A stretch of DNA of 64,000 nucleotides from Rhodamnia argentea (lineage: Eukaryota; Streptophyta; Magnoliopsida; Myrtales; Myrtaceae). The translations under genes were made by a program, and so were the position numbers. The DNA is taken from contig NC_063154.1 of NCBI RefSeq assembly GCF_020921035.1, forward strand, positions 6,138,001 to 6,202,000, read 5' to 3'. Shown here in pieces: positions 1 through 11,515 of this stretch (position 1 is its first letter; every line of letters starts with the position of its first letter). The notes under the pieces were generated by a model that did not search any database, had not been told where the DNA came from, and saw nothing but the letters and a program-made list of their open reading frames with translations.

Positions 1-368
1 CGCCGCCATGTCTCGACATACTAAATGTTTGGCAAAGCGCATGGACCAAGTCCTCAGGTAAAGATGGTTTCACAAGTTGGTTCCTATCACATGCTCAAGA
101 AAGTTTCAGACTTGTGTATGATAACATCGACGAACTACCTTACAAAACTTTTCTTAGGCGACTTCTAGCATTCCCAATCTTTTTTTCTAACTGGACTTCC
201 TCAGTGTTCAAAAAACAGTATTTTTCTTAGAACAAACTTGCCTGCAGAACTTTTGTTTTTTTCTCCTCCTTAAGTAATGTACGCTCATAAAAGGGACGTC
301 TTTTCAAGATTATTCAATGAGGGGATATATCATATATGTACTGCTCACAACCACTCGCACTTCCACAG
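1..368. other. Window edge, no gene recognised
   Basis: AT-rich sequence upstream of the MYB-like exon. A plus-strand frame is open from base 3 to a TAG near 231 (about 75 codons, no internal start), but its translation does not resemble the R2/R3 repeats expected upstream of the next exon and I do not recognise it. A possible splice donor (CAG followed by GTAAAG) lies near 56. Confidence 0.3.
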
Positions 369-934
369 ACAACGTGACCTTCCAACTCGACGATCTCGAG
401 TCGCCGACGTCCACCCTGAACTTCTTGGACAGCCCAATGCCGAAATCCGCCGTGAGATTCAACCAAGCTCCATCGGGAGCGCTCGAGACGGCCAGAAAAT
501 CAATGATGATCTCTGGCGAGCGCCAGATCTTCAAACAAGACGGCGGGAGCAACAGCAGCAGCGGCAACAACACCAACTACAGCGGGCGCGAATGCATGGA
601 GAAAGCAGACCCGACATCGCCGGGGCTCCGCGGCTTGCCGCCCACCTTCTCGAAAGAGGGCGGCGACGGCGCGTGGGTGGAAGTCGAAGACTCGTTCAGG
701 GCCGGTCAGAGCGACGTCGCGTCGATCGCGCTCGTGATGGACGGCCTCTCGGAGATCTTCGGCTACGGCTGCACCGACCAAACCTCGTCCGTGGCTTGTC
801 ATGAAAACCCTAATAACAGCACTAACAATAGCGCGAACACCAGCTGCGGCGGCGAGTTCGAAGAGAACAAGAATTATTGGGACAGCATTCTTAATTTGGT
901 CAGTGCCTCACCAGCTGGTTCGCCAGTTTTCTAG
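369..934 (+). CDS. R2R3-MYB-like C-terminal exon (partial or fragment)
   Basis: The plus frame encodes about 190 residues ending in a TAG at 932-934. It is rich in Ser, Asn and Thr and finishes with NKNYWDSILNLVSASPAGSP and two more residues, a tail type (aromatic/WxSILNLV then a short Ser/Pro-rich end) I associate with the activation-region C-termini of plant R2R3-MYB transcription factors. The frame is GC-rich against AT-rich surroundings, which supports it being coding. A likely acceptor, CCACAG, ends at 368. The two MYB repeats are not seen upstream in the window. MYB third exons normally begin inside R3, so either a further intron and earlier exons lie outside the window or this is a detached 3' fragment. 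Nuclear transcriptional regulator if intact. Subgroup not assigned; the family call rests mainly on the tail. Confidence 0.45.
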
Positions 935-3607
935 AAAGAAAGGCAGAGAGAGAGAGATGGTGGTCGGAGTCAATGGTGGGTGTGGAAGATTTAGTAGGAT
1001 TGTAGTGCCATCATGTCTGCATGAAACGAAGGGCTTAAGAATAAGAGATCCTTCGAATTAACCTTAGCGCTTTTAGACACTGCCTCTCCCGATAAATAAG
1101 TTGTTATTTGCTCGCTAATGTTCTAAATTTTTCATTTCTGAGTTACCGCAACATTGTCTTCACGTGCAATCCTTAGGAAAAAAATTGATTAATGGTAATA
1201 CCAACGCAGCTTGAAAAGATTAGATGTTTTCTTTTTACGAGTTTCACTTTGAAAACAATTGCTGCTCAAGCTCTGAATTTGATGATAGATGAACTTATTA
1301 CTAAACACATTATTAGATTAAATCATTAAGCAAAAAGTGAAAAAAAAAATCAGAAAATGAAGTCGCAAAAGCAAGAATCCGACATCGTGATTGACGTGAT
1401 TGCTGACAGTTGGCACCCTATTATTGCCGGGCAAAGGAGAAGCAAAAATGTTAACAAACATTAGTCAAGTCATTTCATCATTAGGAAAGTGAAATTGAAG
1501 ATTGGTTGCAAATTTCGTCTCTTTATTTGGAATGATAAGTGGTAAGATTGACCGATTCTACTATAGCAAAAAAATCGACCTTAATAAAACATACTAAACG
1601 CGTATTTAGTTACTTGGGTAAGACTAATTCTCATGCGCGCACAGCGCGTGCTAAGGTTATTTTCCATTTCTCGTGTGAACATCATACTTAATTAACGATG
1701 CTGTTGCAAATATTGATTAATAGGATGGAGAAATCAAAATTCAACATTAATTTCCTTTATTTCACCACTATAATGATATCTTTTGTTTTTCCTAGAAAGC
1801 AAATACAGAACTAAACTCATAGCAACAAAAGGAAAAACCAGAGGAGGCAGAAGTTGGTTGTTGCCAGACACGGATCAACATGAAGTCGGCTCGAATCCGG
1901 CCCCACACAAACCCTCTTGCTCCGCATCGTGCTCAAACCGCGTCTTTGCTGGACCTGTCAAATTGGTTGGTCAGATCGAATATAAAATGATCCGACCCAA
2001 ATTGACATATTTAACTCATTATACTATACAAATTTAGTAACTCAATCTGACCTAAATTACTAATATACTTAAATATTTAATCCAATTTAGGAAAATTTAT
2101 ATTTAAACTAATGTAAGAGTGCGGATCGAGTCAGTACGAGATCAAATAGGGGTGATTAAGTTGTGAACTTATTTAACACTCATATTTTTTTTTAGGGTTA
2201 TACAATTCTAAGTCCATTTACGATCTATTAACTGAATATATCTGACTTATATAACAACTCAATCCATCAATCAGGAGTTGAGAAACGGGCCTACAATCCA
2301 CTTCGGCATTTCCGGCCATTGCGTAGATAGCGTCGAGAAGCGGCCACCCCCGGGTTACTATCTGTGGTCGGTTTATAGCTAGAGTAGAGAAGGGCTGGAG
2401 CTGGAAGGAAACAGGTGAGGCGCATAAATCCGCCGTACTCGTGACTGTCACCGCTCTCTGATGGCTTCATTGATCGCTTTCGTCGCATGCATCACTTTCA
2501 AATCGAGAGTTATCGTACCCTTCCTTCTGTGGCCGACAGGGCGTCCTAGGCTAGCCTTCGTCACAACTAGACCCACAGAGTCAAACGACGTCGTCGACGT
2601 AAATGCGACAGGCCAGAACTTTCAGAACATGAAAAAAAAAAATGACAAAATTTGCACGACCAGGAGCTGTCCACACACGATGCAAACTGCAATGGAATCT
2701 GGTGGAGAGATTCTGCAATAAACGTCTTCTTTGCTATGTTCCCACCATCTGAGGTTCCCATCATTGGGTATAGGGGCCTCGCCCCAACCCAAATTCGCTT
2801 TTAAGTTTATTTCTATGCCAAGTGAATTTCGGATACGTTCTAAAAATAGAAACAAAAAATAAAATCGCAAACCGAAGAAGTTTGTAGCGTGATTAATAAC
2901 CCCCGACGAGTGCCTCGGAAATTAACATCCGGACGCGCCGTAGAAGTTCGGTTCTAAGACGTCAAAAGAGGAACTCCCCTTTAAGTATCGCCGTAAGGTT
3001 CTTTATTCACGACTGTCCAATTGATAAATTATTTCAGGATACTCGTTAAGATGCTTAATAAATGAATATTCGTTTTTTTTTATGTTGTTTGTGCCAATAG
3101 CGAGGAGGGCCGGTGCATTAGAAATTGCGATATATCCTCGTTCAATTGCTTAACATACCTCAAAAGTATTTTGTTTTTGACAAATCCCTTCTTATATCCG
3201 GACCAACGTTTATTTAATTTCGAGGCGTAAACATGTTCTCTTTTCATAAGTTTTCATGCTTGCATTTAGATAAAATTATCAAATTACTTAATAGAAGTAA
3301 ATTCGATAATTTATTTTGTTATAGATAAAAAAATAACAGGATTTTTAATAATATTTTAATTTTTTTTCCTTGAATTTATTCATCCCTCGGGTTTTAAAAT
3401 TCCAAAAATGTATAAAATGTTTATAGGTTATTTTATTTCCTAGTAATTTAAATTTTTGCTCGCTATTTTTGGCATCTGCTCTTTTTTCTCGTGGTAAGAA
3501 ATAAGATGGTACTGCATTCTCAACCATGGCGTTTCGATATGTGGTAAACATGTCTCAAGTGTGATGAACGCCGTTATACTACTCGTAGAAAATGCCCATC
3601 TAAAAAT
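935..3607. other. AT-rich intergenic DNA
   Basis: No gene recognised. It contains the probable 3' UTR of the MYB-like exon (to about 1065) and short chance frames. A GC-rich hairpin lies at 1635-1651: six-base stem with one G-T wobble, loop ACAGC, followed by CTAA. The stretch 2050-2260 is low-complexity and resembles 34650-34720. Confidence 0.5.
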
Positions 3608-3934
3608 GTGGGACAAATTATCCAATCAATCCGAAATCGATTGCACTTAATTCAATTTTAAATTCTCAATTTTGCCAATTTAGTCCTAAGCCTTTATGCA
3701 AAATTTCGATGTAGTCATTGCCATAAATTATCGTAAAAAATTGCTGACGTGATGATGTGTTAACTATGATGCCTAGTGATGACTAGATCGTCATGGCAGC
3801 GATTCTCGGTAAAATTGATTGGAAGAGCTACATTGAAATTTGGCGTAAATGGTTATGACTAAATTGAAAAAACTGAAAATTTTATAACTGAATTAATATC
3901 TGTACAATAAGTTTAAGACTGATTAGGTAATTTT
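3608..3934. mobile_element. Degraded MITE, 8-bp-TSD family (copy 1)
   Basis: About 327 bp whose left half reads 'caattttgccaatttagtcc' and whose right half carries the same words in reverse complement ('aagactgattaggtaatttt'). Flanks CTAAAAAT (3600-3607) and CTAAAAAA (3935-3942) match at 7 of 8 bases, as a mutated 8-bp target duplication would. It is the same family as 16889-17271 and 61096-61576. A related short sequence, AAACATNTCTCAAGTGTGAT, occurs on both sides (about 3545 and 3968), so the insertion may sit inside an older duplication. Confidence 0.5.
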
Positions 3935-3942
3935 CTAAAAAA

Positions 3943-4822
3943 TATGGTAACAATGCCCATTTTATGCTAAACATATCTCAAGTGTGATGAATAATCATAA
4001 GGACGGTTAAATACTTAGGGCGCCAATGATAACCATTACATTTATATATTTTTCTATTTTTTTTATTTTCTGGAACAAGTTTGGAACAAAAATTCGTTTG
4101 GAAAAAAAATTTCATATTCGAGATAAATTTTTAGCCCAGAAATAGGTCTGGAGCCGAAATGAAAAGTAGAAATTTCCCTTTCTAAAACAGTAACAGAAAA
4201 TACAAATTATTCTCATCGCTCACTCCCTCTCTATTGCGTACAAACTCCCTCTCAATCGCGTCCCTGTCGCCGGCCACGATCCACCGGTCTCCATCCGTCG
4301 ATCTTTGTCTGATGGCTGGTGACCGTAGAAATTTTATATTGTTGTCAAACGAATTTCTACTCTCGGAATAAAAATTCTTTGTTGTTGTCAAGCACGTTTC
4401 TCTGCTAAAAAAATCGTCCTGAAAATAGAGCCAGAAAATCTATTTCTGGTTAGAAATAGCTCCTGAGAACATAATAGTTATTATTCGTGCCTTAAAAATA
4501 GTAGTTGTATTATTGTTAGTGGGCTACAAGCCTACAATTACCCATAACCTCTTTCTCCTGTTCGACCCAAAAAAAAAGAAGAAAAATCCCTTTCTCCTGG
4601 ACACGAATTCTCAACGCCCCTAATCATCTACGCCTAATCTTTGACCCCACCTCAGGACTTCGCACAACCTTCACGAGAACCGACACAACCTAAACGACCC
4701 GAATAGACTAAAATAGTTGAAGGTCCAGACCCGACTCAATTTGAACTCGCAATAATCCTCGTAGAAAAAAACTCAAATGTCCAATAGTCAGACTGATCCA
4801 CCCCCAATTCCCAAGACCGAAG
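3943..4822. other. Intergenic, weak inverted repeat
   Basis: No gene. Between about 4085 and 4390 the word AAATTCGTTTG and its reverse complement flank a GC-richer core ('cgccggccacgatccaccgg'). It is probably another degraded fold-back element, but I cannot fix its ends. Confidence 0.3.
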
Positions 4823-5024
4823 CGAAAAATGAATGATTTTTATGAAAAATATCGCTCCAATCACTTACGAAAGTTAATAAATGAAAAAAAAATTCGTCGT
4901 TCATGAAGATATTTATACATAAAATGTTGTCGATAAGAAAAATATTTTTTATTGATTAATTATTTCAAGAAGTATAACGATCATTTGTTAGGAAAATATC
5001 TTTTAAATGATTCATTTTTTTCGG
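4823..5024. mobile_element. Short fold-back element, GAAAAATGAATGATT family (copy A)
   Basis: It begins GAAAAATGAATGATTTTTAT and ends with the inverse (AAATGATTCATTTTTTT). It has internal matches ('tgttgtcgataagaaaa') to copy B at 5355-5590. It is AT-rich, has no coding capacity, and is about 200 bp. Target-site duplication not resolved. Confidence 0.5.
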
Positions 5025-5354
5025 GACAAACGGAGCTTTATATGAGTTTCAAACTTGGAATAAAGAAAGCTTGAATTGCCATCCAAACCCACGCTAGACT
5101 CGTATCCGTTTCACACAGCTGAGGTGACTTGATCCTGAATCGATTCAAGGCGTTGGTTGCCTACATTGTTGACAACTCTTCATTTCGGACAACCGCATGT
5201 CTCGTGATTACAACCAAGAATCGTGGTAAATACTACGTTTCGTGTTAAAACACTATGCAACTATGTCTTAAATGTGACAATGACGTCATACAAAATTACT
5301 ATTGGGGAGAGATAGGCATTATTATCCAACGTATCATTATCACTATGACTCTTT

Positions 5355-5590
5355 TTGTTTTATTGAAAAATGAATGATTTGAAAAATATTTATCTAAAAA
5401 TGATCATTTGTATCACTTAAAATAATTAATTAATGAAAATTATCCTCATTGTCGATAAGAAAATTATATCTATATACTTTTGTGAATGATGAAAATATTT
5501 TTTCGTTAATTCATTTCTATTAGTGATGCAAATATTTATTTTTAGGATGATATTTTTCAATTCGTTCATTTTCAGTGAAGTAAACGCATC
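5355..5590. mobile_element. Short fold-back element, GAAAAATGAATGATT family (copy B)
   Basis: The left end has TTGAAAAATGAATGATTTG and the right end has the inverse word (TTTTTCAATTCGTTCATTTTC). It shares 'attgtcgataagaaaa' with copy A. The outermost bases (TTTGTTTTA on the left, TGAAGTAAACG on the right) are roughly complementary. Noncoding. Confidence 0.5.
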
Positions 5591-6046
5591 CTAGATTTTT
5601 AAAAAAATTGTCGAACTAGGGCTTCAATAATTCTCTCTTTCGACAATCCTCATATAAAAGTTCAGAGAGAATTGAAGGTGGACAGATTTACAAAATAGCT
5701 TCACTAGCATGAGCTTGGCGTCAAAGACCAATGATGAAGTGCTTCTTTCAATAAATGTTAAGAGTACGGAAAACCCTGTAAGAGGATTTTGAAAATACTC
5801 CTTTTCCCAATTTTGGGGGCAAGCTGTAAGTTGGTGAGTATTAATTAAGATCTCATTTGATTAATTCTTAAAAAGCTAATTTATGTGCTGAGTTCATTGA
5901 TTTAGTAGTTAGATTAATTGAAGATGCTTTAATCCTTCTTTTTTCTCCGTTTCCATGCCGTTAGCTCTCTTATATAAATAAGCATATGCTTGCTAACTAG
6001 TTGCCACCGGTTGAAAAAGTGGCTTATGTATACCATGAGAAGTAGC
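5591..6046. other. Intergenic, nothing recognised
   Basis: AT-rich sequence without a supported gene or repeat boundary. Confidence 0.4.
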
Positions 6047-7543
6047 TAGGGGTGAGCATAGTCTGAGTTGGTTTCGGTTTTTGAGGGTACCGAGGACTGG
6101 ATTAGAGGTCCCTGGAATCGGACCAACCACCAATCCGGTCTAGTTTCAGGGCAGTACAATGAAACCGTGTCTTAGCAAACAAAACATTTTTAGTGTCCTA
6201 CCAATTACCATATCATAGAAATCCCATGTTAAAATCCAAACAAAATATGATCTCGATGATGTTCCCCATGAAAGCATCCCATAATCATCTTCTAAAGGGA
6301 ACCATCGCAGGCCCGCCATAATGTCCTTCTTAGAAATGAACTGCCCCCCTCAATTTGTAAAAACCTTACGAAAATTTTAATTAAAGGCCCAAAATGTCAT
6401 CATTTTCTTAAATAAAGGCTTGAAATTGTCTTTATTTCAAATAAGGGCATAAAGTGACCTTTTTTATTCAAACAAGGGCCTGAAGTGGTTATGCCTATTT
6501 CAAATAAGGGTTTAACCTCACCGACCGGCGAAATATTTCAGCCGATCAAGGGTATTTTCGTCAAAATACAATTTTGATTCAAATTAAAGTAAAAGAATTA
6601 AAAATTAAAATTAAAATGAAAAATGAAAAATGAAAAAGACAAAAGAAAAACAGAGGAAACATAGGCGGGAGGGGCCGCCTCCGTGCCGTGGATGCCGCCC
6701 CACCGTCGGTGGGGCTGCGGTTCTTGTCATCAAGGTCGCTAGCGTCTCGACGGGGGCCAACGACTCCACCGACCGGTGGCGAGGGCTAGCAGACTCTTAC
6801 CCAAGTTTGATGGAGGGATTCGACCCTCCTTGGACCAGATTTCAAAGAGGGTCGCGACCCTTTCCTAACAATTGTCGGTGGGGTAGCTAGCCCTTGCCGA
6901 GGCGACGGCGACCCCGATAGCTATCGCCGTCACCCCACTTGCGGTGGGGCGGCGTCCACAGGTGGGAGGCAATCCCTCCCTCATGTGTTTTTTTTTTAAA
7001 GTTTTTCTTTTGATTTTTATAAAACAAAAAGAGAAATAACTAAAGAAAAAAATTTTTAAAATCAAATGACGAAAATGCCCCTAATCAATTGGTGGCGTGC
7101 CCTCTTTTGAGATTGATATAACCACTTCAAGCCTTTGTTTGAAATAATATCCACTTCATGCCCTTATTTGAAACAATAAGGACACTTCAAGCCCTTACTT
7201 GAAACAAGATTCACTTCGGATTCTTATTTGAGAAAATGAAGGCACTTCCAGCCCTTATTTGAAAATTTCCCAAGACCCTATATCTTATTGTAATGTCGGC
7301 CAAAGCTAAAGAAGTATAGCGGCAACCGTGGACACAAGAATTAAAGCACTAAGTTGTGTACTTACAAAATAAAAATACCAAATTTTTTATTTGTCGGTTC
7401 GGGTGGGTGGTCCATCAGTCCGGTTCCCCCCTAGAATAGGAAATTGGATCGCTTCGATACCGGTTCCACCTTGAGGAGCCGGGGACAGGACCGGTGACTT
7501 CCAGAATCGGACTAAACCCGTTGGTCCAACTTACTCACCTCTA
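6047..7543. mobile_element. Outer fold-back element split by a nested insertion
   Basis: The left end TAGGGGTGAGC (6047) and right end ACTCACCTCTA (ending 7543) are imperfect inverted repeats. Both arms contain the repetitive GGTTCGG/ACCGG-type words ('accggttccaccttgaggag' on the right, 'ggtttcggtttttgagg' on the left). The two arms (6047-6368 and 7272-7543) are separated by a younger element with its own 9-bp flanking duplication. A related motif recurs at 14838-15420. No protein-coding capacity and no convincing target duplication of the outer unit. Confidence 0.5.
6369..7271. mobile_element. Nested fold-back element with 9-bp TSD and GC-rich core
   Basis: About 903 bp. The right end reads CTTATTTGAAAATTTCCC and the left end is its diverged complement. 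Each arm of about 190 bp is built from several sub-repeats of the form 'ttcaagcccttatttgaaa'. Flanks AAAACCTTA (6360-6368) and AAGACCCTA (7272-7280) match at 7 of 9 bases, the length typical of Mutator-like elements. The core (about 6665-6970) is strikingly GC-rich and itself inverted: 'gatgccgccccaccg' on one side, 'cggtggggcggcgtcc' on the other. The open frames crossing the core on both strands follow from this symmetry and are not genes. A right-arm-type copy lies at 55322-55625. Confidence 0.6.
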
Positions 7544-7570
7544 ATAAGAAGTCCAGGGTATTTCAAGCTC

Positions 7571-7749
7571 CGTTCGTTTCGTAAAAGATAAATAATTTGA
7601 AAAATATTATTCCCAAAAATACATTTTCATTGTCCACAAAGATATTTAGATATAAATAGTTGTCGAAACTTTTTTTGATTGACTAACGGTTTCATGGATC
7701 GTTTTCAAGAAATTACCTTTCAGACCATTTATTTTTTTGTGAAACAAAC
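7571..7749. mobile_element. Short fold-back element, GAAAAATGAATGATT family (copy C)
   Basis: The left end GTTCGTTTCGTAAAAGATAA and right end ('ccatttatttttttgtgaaa') are inverted, and the interior resembles copies A and B ('ttgtcgaaactttttttgat'). Noncoding. A further partial copy is at 27232-27312. Confidence 0.45.
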
Positions 7750-9033
7750 CTAGCATTAAAAAAGCCCGTATTCTCATGCAGGTCCACAGATGCACGACCA
7801 ACCGAACCCTATGCAGTGGCCTTCGCACCCCGTACAAAGGGTAGGTTTTTAATTTCAAGTGCAATCCCTCTATCCTATTGGTTAATCCTGAAAGAAGCTT
7901 CCTTGGTAGAGCTGCCATTGAGAAATTTCGTCGCGAATAGGAAGAACAACGGAATCAAACTTTGAAGCGTGATAAGATTCTTTTTAATAATTTATTTACC
8001 TCACAACGTTGTTAATGATTTTCGGCAAATATCTTCCAGGTTATAACAAAGTCCAAATGAGAATAACATATAACAATTTTGATATTTCTCAAAGATCTCT
8101 CAAGGGAAACAGTTGGAGTAGAAGGCTGTGTTTTTTTTGGAGAAAAAAATGAAATTGAAAGTTTTGAAAATTGAAGTACTGAAATTGAACAGAATTGCTC
8201 AATATATAATAGTTGAAAGAAAACAACTTTTCATGTCTCAAAAACTGTAATTCGGACACAACTATTCGTGTCTGAAGAACGGTTAATTTGGACACATCTC
8301 TTCGTGTCTAAAAAATAGTTAATTTGGACGCACCTCTTCGTAGTCCAAAAGAATTGTTGTGTATGAAAAGTTGCAATCATTGGACATAATACGAATTACA
8401 ATTCGAAAATAAATTTAATAAAAATAACTATAACTCCTACGTGAACAGTCGCACCGTTTCGTTAGGACTCAACTTTTAATTTTATATTATAAGTTCGAAA
8501 AATGAAAAAAATAAACTACTGAATAGTGCTAATTCCGATCCGCGTGTGAGTACGCCTAATAATTGCGCTAAAATCGCGCACCCGCATGCGGGTATAGTGG
8601 GGTCTAGCCCACCTGTCTATTTCTTTATTTTGAAAGACCATAGTAGCTTTCTAATTAAAAAAGAGACTTTCATTTTTCCTTCCATCTTATGTGAGATTGG
8701 AAAAAGGTCACATTTTGTTTATTTTACAAACAAACTCCAACAGCTGCTATAAGAGTGACCCAGTAAACAAACAAGATAGTTTTGGCACTACTTTAGAGAA
8801 CAATAGCGGTAGGACGTGGTGTATCTTCCTCGCATGACTTCTTCTGTGGCCGAAACTCTCGTAGTATTCTCTCGATCCCTAGATCAGGAGTTGCACCAAA
8901 ACTCGAGCAGTAAGAGGCCGGAGAGATTAACTGATTTTGGTACCATATTAAGGTTAAGTGAGCAGTGGTGTGTTTCGGAAGTTTGAGCGGATAAACGTGA
9001 GATATGAAGCATACTTTGTGCATACTTTGTGCC
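7750..9033. other. Intergenic with repeat fragments
   Basis: No gene supported. It holds the 36-37 bp tandem repeat (8245-8355), a perfect 12-bp palindrome CCCGCATGCGGG at 8581-8592, and a stretch (8600-8725) whose reverse complement resembles 54927-55060. A short direct repeat, CATACTTTGTG twice, lies just before 9034. Confidence 0.4.
8245..8355. repeat. Three tandem 36-37 bp repeats
   Basis: Three diverged copies of a unit containing TTNGGACACANCTCTTCGTG start near 8245, 8282 and 8318. The GGACACA...TTCGTGTC half is partly self-complementary. The arrangement resembles enhancer-like subrepeats of plant LTRs, but no full LTR could be delimited. Confidence 0.6.
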
Positions 9034-9691
9034 TGTTTGGTTCAGAATTTAGAAGGAGCTTTGGGGTTCTAAAGCCCCTTGACCAATGCAAATAGCGTTT
9101 GATTCGCCCAAAATAGGTTTGGAAGGTATTTTGGAAAGCCGCATTTCTTGAATGCAACTACAACTTTTTCTTTAATTTTGTCCTCACTCAACTTTTATGA
9201 TTTCGGAAATATCCTTGAAAACCCTAATTTTGTCGACAAAGGCCTCGATGGCCGGTGAAGGCCCCGGTGATCATGCGGTGAGCAGCTAGCGATGCTTGGG
9301 TCGTGCGATTGGGTTGCGCCGCCTAGGGTCGCTCGACCCGGGAGGCACCACATGAGCACGACCCCGGGTTGCGTAGCCTAGATTCTCCCGACCTCGGGCG
9401 AGGCCCGAGTCGCGCCGCTTGGGGTTGCGGCCGATTGGCGGCTAGATTTGGCTGCCGGTGGCCGAAGTTGGCGGTTGGTTGACGGCAAATAGTTTGAAAT
9501 TTTTTAAATAAAAAAAATAGTAAAAGTTCTGTAGAAATTTTGTTTTTACCAAACGGCATTTACGTCAAAATTATTTTTCAATGCGTTTTTAAAATACATC
9601 TAGCCAAATACTATTTCCATTTCGAAAATTTCTTTTAATCGGACGGTATTTGTATTTTCTCAAAAACATTTTTCCATTGCTGAACCAAACA
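9034..9691. mobile_element. Fold-back element with perfect 12-bp inverted ends
   Basis: The left end TGTTTGGTTCAG (9034-9045) and right end CTGAACCAAACA (9680-9691) are exact inverse complements. Arms are AT-rich with further inverted words ('aaacggcatttacg' against 'caaatagcgttt'). The core (about 9235-9485) is GC-rich with words such as GGCCGGTGAAGG and CTGCCGGTGGCCG. There is no transposase. A related, less complete element is at 52030-52640. Target duplication not identified, so the superfamily is open (PIF/Harbinger- or hAT-like ends are both possible). Confidence 0.55.
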
Positions 9692-10565
9692 AATATCCAT
9701 CCACTTTTCTCGCTTAATAAGCACACGGATTCAACGCGTTTTTTTGCGTGAATCGAGATGCGCTAGATATGGACACTTCTCACCAAACGGAATAATGACC
9801 ACGTGCCCATCGGACACACGTGGAAGGTTGTGAGATTGGCTTTTATGAAATCTACCTTAATTTACACAACTAACATTGATTAACTTCATAATGGTCATAT
9901 TTTCTGAAAACTTACTCAAATCCATGGCTATATTTTCCTAATCGGATGCATGGACGCCGAGGTTCATTCGTTTAGAGACTTCATCAATAGTCTCATCGAA
10001 CTTGGCCATTTAGTTTAAACGACAACGAATCCCGCTCTTAAAGTAAATTCTTATCACGAAAATACCTCTCCGGCCTCATGGATCGGGTAAGACATGAATC
10101 ATGAAGGAGCGCGTACTAGCCACCTAACTTGCGTGCCGCATTTTTGTTCCTAGACCACCAGACTGACTCTATTGGATCAACCATCCGTGTTTACGCATCG
10201 CCTTCGCTTATCTACGAGGCTTCTTCAAATAGGCATTATCTTCATGTAGCTTTCCTACACTAGTCCAATATGATTTAACTTGCCAGCCGAGCAGGTTTAG
10301 ATTCAGATTCATTCCACGTGCGGGGGTTCTCGCTCATCAATTCACTTGCCATTCTTCGTCCGGTTTTGCACATTAAAGAGAGCGTTCAACTGTCCAACAT
10401 CAATTGTCTATAGGGTTTCAATAAATGTAATCTTCATCCGCTAGTCGATTTAAACTTTTTGATTAATTTATTTGACATGCTTCAAACCATTCGTGAAATC
10501 ACCAAACTTGTTTATTACGTTCCTTTTCCCATTTTCCCTATGACTCTAATGAAAAAAACCATGAT
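9692..10565. other. Intergenic, nothing recognised
   Basis: No gene, repeat boundary or RNA gene recognised on either strand. Confidence 0.4.
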
Positions 10566-10570
10566 GTTTC

Positions 10571-11409
10571 TGTTAAAATATGTCTCGAGTTTTGAGCCCG
10601 AAGCAAAATTGTAAATATTCCGAATTGAATATTTGTGGACAACATCCGTGGAAATTTTTTGTGGATATAAAATCTGCGTGCAAGATTGTGAATATCTGCA
10701 GTGGAAATATATATTCTCTATTTGGTATATCTTAAATCTTGATCAATAACAGAACTTATCTGTTGGAGTAAACAAAAGAGAATCTACGTTGGAGAGTTGG
10801 GCAATTTTGAAAAATCCAACTTGGACTTGGTCAAAGAAAGGAAAGGTGATAAGGCCAATCTTGGTCTGTTGATTCCTCCACGTAGAAGTCAACTTTGAGG
10901 AGGACTCTGTAATGGAATTTATATTGATACACATATGCATAATATAAGTCAGAGGACGAAGACTAGTACGTGGCCTTGAAGCACCGACTTCGTGTGAGTG
11001 CTTGGTGTGCCGAAGTTGATGCAGAGTTCTTGAAGCACCGTTTGTCGAGTGCTTGCTCGTGGGATTTATTCCGTGGAATTACATCAAGTATTCAAGTGTC
11101 AAAGCTGATTAAATCTTGTGAGTCTAAGATTTGTTTTAATTCTTTTGCGAGATTGAAAGATTATTTCGTTAGAAATTGGGAGCTAAACACCGTGCGTTCT
11201 TGAATGTAATTGGGGCTGAGAAACACCGAGAGTGTTTGAGTGACTCGAGTATGGTTGTGTAATCTCTGTGTATCGCTCGTTCTATGGTGGAATTCGTTGC
11301 TGCTCTCCCCGTGGACGTAGGTCTCTACGACCGAACCACGTATATCCGGTGTCCGATTTATTTTCTCGTTCTATCTATTTTATCGTTCGATCGCTTGTTC
11401 CGCGCAACA
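10571..11409 (+). repeat. 5' LTR of the copia element
   Basis: Starts TGTTAAAATATGTCTCGAG and ends GCGCAACA, followed by the primer-binding site. A TATA-like GGATATAAAAT near 10663 is the only promoter-like motif noted. Short frames inside it are duplicated in the 3' LTR and are not genes. Confidence 0.93.
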
Positions 11410-11515
11410 ATTGGTATCAGAGCCGGGTTTATCGAGTTGAAGCGAATCGATGGCGACGGAAGAAGTAAAAGTAAAAATCGACTGATTTGAGAGGAAGGAC
11501 TTTGGTTTTCGGAAG

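Noticed and set aside
3-230. Open plus-strand frame of about 75 codons at the left edge
   Set aside because: No start, no recognisable family and AT-rich; a frame this long can be chance at a window edge. Mentioned only as context.
6630-7065. Frames on both strands inside the GC-rich core of the nested fold-back element
   Set aside because: The core is an inverted repeat, so frames appear on both strands by symmetry; translations are low-complexity and match no family.
10743-11203. Short frames in the 5' LTR, repeated at 13922-14382 in the 3' LTR
   Set aside because: They recur only because the LTRs are duplicates; noncoding LTR sequence.
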